Shown here: piece after piece, positions 56,884 to 64,000 of the stretch
Numbering within the stretch: position 1 is the first letter of the stretch
How the letters are laid out: the number at the start of each line of letters is the position of its first letter
Source: Tetracentron sinense
Taxonomy: Eukaryota > Streptophyta > Magnoliopsida > Trochodendrales > Trochodendraceae
Direction of reading: 5' to 3'
Assembly (NCBI GenBank): GCA_015143295.1
Contig: CM026553.1
Coordinates: 3,619,912-3,683,911 of the forward strand
DNA: 64,000 bases
The notes under the pieces: generated by a model
Told to the model about the DNA's origin: nothing
Databases searched by the model: none
Seen by the model: the letters and a program-made list of their open reading frames with translations, nothing else
Program-made: the position numbers and the translations under genes

Positions 56884-59562
56884 TGAGGACAAAATTTGTT
56901 CTTTGTTTATCAAATTTCCTCCATTGTTGTATGAAGTTTATTTTTTTGATGTAGGGACTATCCTTCCAGTCTGACTAAACTCAGACAGTTAATTTACCTT
57001 CCTTATATTGAGGAAGAACCTCTGATTAAGATGAAGAATAAAAAGAAGAACATGATATTGAATAAACTTATTTTTATTTATTCAATGGGGTTGTCCAATT
57101 CCCATGTAGGCGTTACAAGTGCCTCATTGAGGTCTTTTCAAGAAAAGAAAAAGAATGGTGGCCATATATGAAGGCTCACCTTATATTGTCCATATCGTGG
57201 AGTCTTCTTCTTCACTTGCTTGAAGGAGAGCAGAGAGTTTTATCATTCTTCTTGTCTTTCTTTGTATTTCTTGTTTTCTTCTGTGTTTCTTCCGTTGTGT
57301 GTTTCTTGTGAGAAACACACCTTTTATGGGTTTTGAGAGAGTCATTTTCTTGGAACTCCCTCTTTGACTCCCTTCTTTTAGGAAAGTCAAAAGAGGTTTT
57401 CCTCTTAGAGGATGCCAGTTCACGGCTCTCCCTTATCTGGGAGAGTCTTTGAGTTCAAGAGAATCCTCTTCTTTTGAGAACTCTTGTACCAGGTTTCCTC
57501 TTTTGGAGAGAATCCCAGTACTTTTCGAAAAGGAGGATGTTTAATCACATCATTTCCTAGGATATAGGACATAGGCCTAATCCTAAAATAATCATGGGAC
57601 TGCCATGTGGCATCCTATGAGATTTTAAAAGAGGAGATCATTATCCTGGGATCCCCCCACAGTTTGACAAAGAATCTTTTTTATTAAGGATCTCTGCCCC
57701 CTGACAGTCCAATACTGGCTGTCAGCTGGGACAAATTGACCTAAGCCAATCCACGGACCAGGATGAGATCATAATTCTCAACCATGGATCAAAAGATGAG
57801 ACCACAGGTCTCAATCACGGACCACAAGGTGAGACCACAGGTCTCAACCACAGATCACCAGGTGAGACCATTGGTCTCAACCACGAACCACAAGGTGACA
57901 CCACAGATCAAAACCACGGATCACCAGGTGAGACCATTGGTCTCAACCACGAACCACAAGGTGAGATCAGGTCTCAACCACGGATCACCAGGCGAGACCA
58001 TTGGTCTCAACCACAGACCAAAAGGTGAGACCATAGGTCTCAACCACGGATCACCAGGCGAGACCATTGGTCTCAACCACGGACCACAAGGTGAGACCAC
58101 AGGTCTCAACCACGGATCACCAGGTGAGACCATTGGTCTGAACCACAAACCATAAGGTGAGACCACAGGTCTCAACCATGGATCACCAGGTGAGACCATT
58201 GGTCTCAACCACGGATCACAAGGTGAGACCACAGGTCTCAACCACGGATCACCAGGTGAGACCATTGGTCTCAACCACGGACCACAAGGTGAGACCACAG
58301 GTCTTAACCATGGATCGCAAGGTGAGACCACAGGTCTCAACCATGGATCACCAGGTGAGACCATTGGTCTCAACCACGGACCACAAGGTGAGACCATTGG
58401 TCTCAACCACGAACCATAAGGTGAGACCATGGGTCTCAACCACGGATCATCAGGTGAGACCATTGGTGTCATAATCACAGATCACCAGGTGAGACCAGAA
58501 GTCTCAACCACGGATCACCAGGTGAGACCATTGGTCTCAACCACGGACCACAAGGTGAGACCACAGGTCTCAACCATGGATCACCAGGTGAGACCATTGG
58601 TCTCAACCACGGACCACAAGGTGAGACTAGGTCTCAACCACAGATCACCAGGCGAGACCATTGGTCTCAACCTCGGACCACAAGGTGAGACCACAGGTCT
58701 CAACCACGGATCACCAGGTGAGACCAATTCACCAGGTGAGACCATTGGTCTCAACCACGGACCACAAGGTGAGACCACAAGTCTCAACCATGGATCACCA
58801 GGTGAGACCATTGGTGTCATAACCACGGATCACCAAGTGAGACCATTGGTGTCATAACCACGGATCACCAGGTGAGACCATTGGTCTCAACCACGGACCA
58901 CAAGGTGAGACCACAGGTCTCAACCACGGATCACCAGGTGAGACCATTGGTCTCAACCATGAAACATAAGGTGGTGCCTGTGGTCTGGGTTAGATCCAGG
59001 ACATTATATTTGATTAGTGAGGACTTATCCTCCAGAATTGGACACGTGTCAGCCTCTCGGAGGCTGACACTAAATATGATCAGTGTTGGATCCGTAATGT
59101 TTTTTCCTCACGGACATGCCTCGTGTCAGCCTAATGAAGGCCAACATTGAAGGTTAGATCCGTTAGATTTTGGTCCTCACGGATAAACACGTGTCAGCCT
59201 GATGAAGGCTAGCACCAAATATTGGATCCGTGGGGTTCTATCCCCACGGATGAATATGTGTCGGCCTCTCGAAGGCCAATACTTAATATTAGATCCGTGA
59301 GGTTTTTGCCTCATGGATGCATTTTGTATCAACCCTTTTGGAGTTTCCACTTAGGGTGGATCCGTGAGGTTTATCCTTACGGATCAACCCTACCCTAGCT
59401 GGGTAGCATGATGTCAGCCATTAGCATTTAATACTGACAGCTAAAGGTACTGCACATGCCATAGGCAGGCGTGAACCCAAACCGTCTCTCTGAGAGACTA
59501 TGATCAACTATGTGTCATTGCGCACACACCTGGGCAATAGACGGTGAGATTTTCACTACCCA
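56884..59562 (-). mobile_element. 5' LTR of the large Tat element (2,679 bp)
   Basis: It runs from TGAGGACAAAATTTG to TCACTACCCA and has the same parts in the same order as the 3' LTR: palindromic poly(A) region (57058-57086), hairpin (57297-57320), CCCATAAAAGG promoter (57320-57331), minisatellite (57757-58972) and U3 hairpins (58972-59400). Confidence 0.86.
57757..58972. repeat. 33-bp palindromic minisatellite in Tat U3, 5' LTR copy
   Basis: About 37 units of the same two alternating forms as at 40736-41633, with some variants (GTGTCATAACC in place of GTCTCAACC near 58465, 58810 and 58850). It has roughly ten more units than the 3' LTR copy, which accounts for almost all of the LTR length difference. 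Confidence 0.93.
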
Positions 59563-60189
59563 TAGAGTATCAAGTCTATTTCAAGTTTTCATCCAACAAA
59601 ACTAAAACTGGAAATAAACTAGTAATATGGGGACCAGTCAAGATCTCGAACTCCCTTAACTGGTAGATCATCTTCTTCCGCTTCCTCAAAATACTCCTCT
59701 TCTACCCAAGGAGTTGCCGCCTGATCCGGTGCTATACCTGTACGACAATAACCGGTCGACTGAGCATTGAATACTCAACGGATATCCAAATTATCCAAAA
59801 ATAGCTCATTCATATATCCAATATCTCAATCATGTAATAATTGTGAAGTCAATAGCAGTTTAATATAACATTAATATGATCAGAATATGGAAACATGTGA
59901 ACATCATGACTTAACTTGACTTGTGTACTTGGGTGACTCTTGAACTTGAGACTTTTGAACTTGTAACTCTTAAACTTGTGTCATGAATGCAATGCATGCT
60001 TGTTTTCCCAAACAAATAGTTATCGAGGTCTTCACATTTAGATCCATGGAGGTGCATCGATAGAAGCGAAGCCCCCAAAGCTCTTAGATCCCAAATGTCC
60101 ATGATAATTATCCAGGACTTGAAATCTTATCTATGGAGAGCATCAACGAATACCGGAGTTACTTGAATTTCAGGGTCCTTATAAAACCA

Positions 60190-60345
60190 TGCAATGTCCT
60201 TATCCTTGTACTTGTAATTCAGTGTCCTTGTACTTGTATTTCAGTGTTCAGAGTCTTTGTACTTGTCCTTATCCTTGTATTTCAGTATCTAGTGTCCATG
60301 CAATGTCCGTGTTCATGCAATGTCCGTGTCCATGCTAGTGTACCC
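60190..60345. repeat. Short tandem repeats in Tekay LTR 2
   Basis: CTTGTACTTGTA(A/T)TTCAGTGTC-type units (about 22 bp, 4-5 copies) are followed by CATGCAATGTCCGTGT units (about 18 bp, 3 copies). They sit in the same place as the GAGTTC/ATAGAGC repeats of the first Tekay LTR. Confidence 0.8.
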
Positions 60346-61417
60346 GTGAGACTTGTAAGCTACCACACATGTGTATTTGTGCTTGAGTGTCATGATTAAC
60401 ATCTGACTTTAGTCATCACTTAGATTCTATCTTCCGTTAAGAAACTCCGCTAGGTTACATCTCTCTAGTTAGAGAATTCCTGACATAGAAGACTTCCTCT
60501 AAGCATTGGCCTACCCGAATATCAATCAGCATGCAACTTGAATAAACATAATTTATCAAAACACACTTTATACCTTGGCATAATCATGCTAACATTTCTA
60601 ACATCATTTCTAAGCATAATTCATCATATCATATCTTATTATACTCATTCAAGTCTTTCAATGTCATCACTTTTTATACTTAGTGTTCTTAGACTTTTCA
60701 ACAAACACATGCAATGCATTAATTACGTATACAATGCCCTTCCCATTTTCACATTCCAAAACCATATCACTACTCATTCATAAACTACATTCATCCCTTC
60801 CAAACCTCACACCAATCCATCCATTCATCCATTCTCCATTTTAGCCCATCCACCATTATTTTCATTCATTCATAATCCATAAACATAATCCATAATTCAA
60901 TTAAAGCTTCTAGCATACAAATCCATCTATATCCTTAATTAAAATGCAAATCCATACTTATTCATCATTTATCATAATAAATCAATAGCCATAATAATAT
61001 AAAAGTTAGATAAGTGAAGATATCAATCTCAAATCTCAAATCACATTTCCATTCTTTAATTAATCCATAATCATGTAGATCTCTTTATAATCCATAAATA
61101 ATCTTATCTAAGCATACAAAGTATCTTAATAAGGTTGAGTTAGAAGGGTATCGACCTTAAGGATTCTTCCCTTGGATCCAAATCGCTTCCAAGATGATCT
61201 GGGGAAGATCTCCAAGCTTTCTCCTCCTTCTAAGAGCAATCTCCACCTTCACCAAGCACAATCCTCTTAGAAACCCTAGGTTTTTTTTTTTTTTTTTACC
61301 AAATTAGGTTAGAAATAGGTAGGGTACTCTAAAACCTCGAAATAGGATCCTTATTTATAGCCCCAAGGGTTAAAAACCTTAAAGTCCACGTCTTTTAGGA
61401 AACAGGGTCATATCCTA

Positions 61418-61520
61418 ACGATTGATCGTCAATATGGACGATCGATCGTCCAAATTCCCGAGGCTAAAACAATTTTTTGGGCTTCGGACGATCGATCGTC
61501 ATCTTGTGACGATCGATCAT
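61418..61520. repeat. GACGATCGATCGTC palindromes in Tekay LTR 2
   Basis: Four 14-bp palindromes at 61418-61430 (imperfect), 61437-61450, 61487-61500 and 61508-61520 (one change) lie 60-170 bp upstream of the minus-strand TATA box. Confidence 0.88.
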
Positions 61521-62019
61521 CAAAAACCTAATGAGCAGTTTGGAAATTGTATTTTGGTATTTTGACCATAACTTTTGACTCACTCATCTGATTTTGACAA
61601 TTCAACTTGCGTTGGAATCATCTGTTGAAGGGGAACAACTTTGATGTTTTACAAAAATCTTAATTTTAAGTTTTTAAAGGTCTAAATTGACTCCAAAGCT
61701 GACTAGTCTGCAAAAACATCGCAAAACTTACTTTCGACTTAGCTTAGACTAAAAATATGGAAAAACATTAAACATCAACCTTGAAGAGGGTTCAAATACC
61801 TTTCTAATGGTTCAAGAATCACTCAATTCTGATAAATGGTGACAAAACTAGAGCTTCCTAATGTTTAGGGTGTGTTAAGGCCTCCCTCTCTTTACAACTT
61901 TGATGAAGTCTAGATCACGCCACACTAATTAGATATAAATACACACATATTAAAACATGATAAAGACTATAATACCCTTAATACATGCATAAAAACATAA
62001 AAAGATTCGGATCTCTACA

Positions 62020-62036
62020 TCCTCACCCCCTTAAAA
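62020..62036 (-). other. Polypurine tract of Tekay element 2
   Basis: Minus-strand AAGGGGGTGAGGA abuts TGTAGAGATCC and follows GGACGAAATTCTTTT, the Del/Tekay hallmark. Confidence 0.85.
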
Positions 62037-62063
62037 GAATTTCGTCCTTAAAATTTATGTACC

Positions 62064-64000
62064 TTAGGTGAACAAGTGCTGGTATTTTTCACGGACTTCG
62101 GCTTCTCTCTCTCAAGTAGCCTCTTCTCTAGAGTGATGCTCCCATTGTAAGAGTACAAGAGGAATGACCTTCGAATGCAAGACTTACTCCTTCCGGTCCA
62201 AGATTTGTACCAGTTGCTCCACTAGAGTCAAATCTTCCCGAATTTTCAAGGGATCCAAATGAATGACGTGTGAAGGATCCGAAATATACTTCCTCAACAT
62301 AGAGATGTGAAAGACATTACGCACTCCTTCCATGTGAGGTGGCAAGGTGACCCGATAAGCAACTTCCTCGACTCGGGTGATGATCTCAAAAGGACCCACA
62401 TATCTCGGACTAAGATTGCCTCGCTTGCCGAATCTCATCGCCCCCTTCGTAGTTAAGATCTTGACAAACACAAAATCTCCAACTTGGAACTCAAGATCTC
62501 TCCGGCGAGTATCGGCATAGCTCTTCTGCCTATTCTGAGCTGGTTTTAACCTCTCTTTGATCAACTGAATTCTATCCACAGTCTGACCAACGAGCTCAGG
62601 ACCCAAAAGCATCCTCTCACCCACTTAGTCCTAACACAAAGGTGAACGAAAACTCCTCCCATAAATTGCCTCAAATGGCACCATCTGAATACTAGCTTGA
62701 TAGTTATTATTGTAGGTACATTCAACTAATGGTAGGTGATCATCCCAACTACTCTGGAAGTCCAACATGCAAGCTCGTAGCATGTCCTCTATGATCTGGT
62801 TCAGCCTCTCAGTTTATCCATCTGTCTGTGGATGAAATGTCATACTAAAATCCAAATGGGAACCCATAGCATGCTGAAAACTCTTCTAGAACTTGGAAGT
62901 AAATCTCGGGTCTCGATCGTAAACAATACTAATTGGCACTCTATGCAAACGAACTATCTCCTTGATATAAAGGTTAGCCAACTGGTTGGAGTTGAAAGTG
63001 GTCCGATATGGAAGAAAATGAGCCGACTTAGTCAATTGGTCGACCACAACCCAAATGACATCAAAGTTCTTAGTCGTCCTTAGCAAACCAACAACGAAAT
63101 TCATGGAGATATTTTTCCACTTCCACTCGGGAATAGGAAGTGATTGAAGACGTCCTGCCGGTCTCCTGTGTTCGGCTTTAACTTGCTGGCACACCAAACA
63201 CTTGGATACATAGATAGCCACATCCTTTTTCATACCCTTCCACTAGAAATACTTCTTGAGGTTCTAGTACATCTTGGTACCTCCCGGATGGACAGTGTAC
63301 TTGGATTTGTGTGCTTTATCCGAAATCTCCCTTTTTAAATCCTCATTATCCGGAACACAAAGTCTATCCTTGAAACAGATTCTACCATCTATCCAAGAGA
63401 AATCCTCAAACCCGCTGCTAAGCGACTTGTTCTTGGCAGCGTGTAATTCTCCATCATTCCACTATAGATCTTTAATCCTATCCAATAAGGTTGGCCTGAC
63501 CATAATGTTAGCCAACAAAGCTTCAGACGCTCCAACACTGAAACCCGCATCAAGGCTAGACACTTCTTCAAGTAGCTTCCATTCTTGGACCATCAAGTGT
63601 GCTAAGAATCCAGTAGGTCGCCTACTTAGCGCATCTACCACCACATTTGCTTTCCTCGGGTGGTATTGGATAGAGAAATCATAATCCTTGAGGAATTCTA
63701 CCCAACGGCGTTGCCTCAAATTCAGCTCATTCTGCGAGAACAAATACTTTAGACTCTTGTGATCGGTGAAAACTTCAAACTGCGCACCGTACAAGTAGTA
63801 TCTCCAGATCTTGAGCGCAAAGACTAATATTGGCAACTCCAAATCATGGGTAGGATAGTTCTTCTCGTGATCTTTCAACTGCTGAGAAGCATAGACAATA
63901 ACTTTCCCGTGTTGTATAAGAACACAACCTAACCCAATGAGTAGGCGTCATTATACACCACAAAACCTTCACTACCGGATGGAACAATCAAGATCGGAGC
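62064..64000 (-). pseudogene. Tekay element 2 pol, C-terminal part (RNase H to chromodomain)
   Basis: It continues past the window end. One minus-strand frame ends at TAA 62064-62066. Order from the right: RNase H ([32 protein letters not shown]), spacer, integrase zinc region (CLVCQQVKAEHRRPAG), core (SMNFVVG, YDRDPRF, TERLNQ) and GPY module with chromodomain-like tail (SPRYVGPFEII, EREAEVREKYQHLF). The first integrase Asp reads Asn. Stops at CAG- or TGG-type positions near 62885, 62813, 62625 and 62182 break the frame. It belongs to the same lineage as 10021-18891 but to a different family. Confidence 0.9.

Larger units (their letters stand above)
39868..59562 (-). mobile_element. Complete Tat-lineage gypsy element with antisense PMD gene
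   Basis: A 19.7-kb minus-strand element with LTRs at 39868-42219 and 56884-59562, gag, protease, reverse transcriptase, two RNase H domains and integrase, plus a plus-strand PMD gene between pol and the 3' LTR. It is inserted in the 3' LTR of Tekay element 2. Flanking bases (GTCTG left, TAGAG right) do not form a clear 5-bp duplication; the only shared run is GAGT at slightly shifted places. All frames are broken, but domain order is complete except for the integrase C-terminus. Confidence 0.88.
59563..62019 (-). mobile_element. 3' LTR of Tekay element 2, main part
   Basis: Together with 39646-39867 it makes a 2.68-kb LTR (minus strand TGTAGAGATCC to TCGTTACA). It shows the Tekay LTR layout: CGATCG palindromes (61418-61520), a TATA box CTATAAATAA on the minus strand (61351-61360), an AAACCCTAGG leader (61272), long AT-rich middle, short-repeat zone (60190-60345) and CATTGAATACTC (59768). 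No gene is seen. Confidence 0.75.

Noticed and set aside
57757..58972. Regular 66-bp periodicity reminiscent of a CRISPR array
   Set aside because: The whole unit repeats, with no unique spacers, and the array lies in a plant LTR.
39863..59567. Five-bp target duplication of the large Tat element
   Set aside because: GTCTG and TAGAG do not match at the ends chosen; a shifted GAGT is shared but would leave ends without TG and CA.

Overview
This window is plant nuclear DNA, probably from a flowering plant and most likely a eudicot. It consists almost entirely of nested, decaying Ty3/gypsy LTR retrotransposons of two lineages: Tat, with a second archaeal-type RNase H, and the Tekay/Del chromovirus type, with a chromodomain after integrase. 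Only one intact host gene is recognised, an intronless UDP-glycosyltransferase of the UGT71 type at 31503-32915 on the minus strand. No bacterial, organellar, rRNA, tRNA or CRISPR feature was recognised.

Layout from the left. (1) 1-7100 is the 3' part of a plus-strand Tat element: second RNase H and integrase, a repeat-rich non-coding tail, a polypurine tract at 4228-4242 and one 2.9-kb LTR. It sits in an older plus-strand Tekay-like LTR whose remaining parts are 7101-7934 and 27246-28259. (2) That LTR is broken again at 7935-27245 by a tandem retrotransposon dimer (LTR-internal-LTR-internal-LTR) flanked by the perfect 5-bp duplication ATAAG. Its retroviral sense is the minus strand, but its only retroviral product is a 165-codon Gag-like protein. 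Most of each internal region is an antisense, intron-containing gene (plus strand) for a Transposase_28-like/coiled-coil protein with its own TATA box. (3) The first internal region carries a whole minus-strand Tekay element (10021-18891). (4) 28260-31500 is unclassified repeat-like DNA, followed by the UGT gene. (5) 33538-35901 is a hAT-like non-autonomous transposon containing a 1.9-kb fold-back element. (6) 36531-39645 holds a possible first exon and remnants of a plant-mobile-domain (PMD) gene. (7) 39646-64000 is a second minus-strand Tekay element. Its 3' LTR is split by a complete minus-strand Tat element at 39868-59562, which has 2.4- and 2.7-kb LTRs and, between pol and the 3' LTR, an antisense PMD gene (43700-46658).

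The most interesting theme is that two unrelated Tat-type families in one window each carry a host-like gene in antisense orientation, one Transposase_28-like and the other PMD. In the non-autonomous family the antisense gene has almost replaced the retroviral genes. In the autonomous family the PMD gene meets integrase tail to tail and overlaps it. The same Tat element repeats a short CCGTGG/CCACGG core in five separate arrays spread over its U3, its 3' non-coding region and its Gag leader.

Decay is dominated by single stop codons inside otherwise open frames, most explained by one C-to-T or G-to-A change (CAG, CAA, CGA or TGG codons), as expected for heavily methylated plant repeats. None of the retroelements looks autonomous now. 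Boundaries rest on direct reading of ends, polypurine tracts, primer sites and target duplications; lineage names rest on recognised motifs and not on searches.
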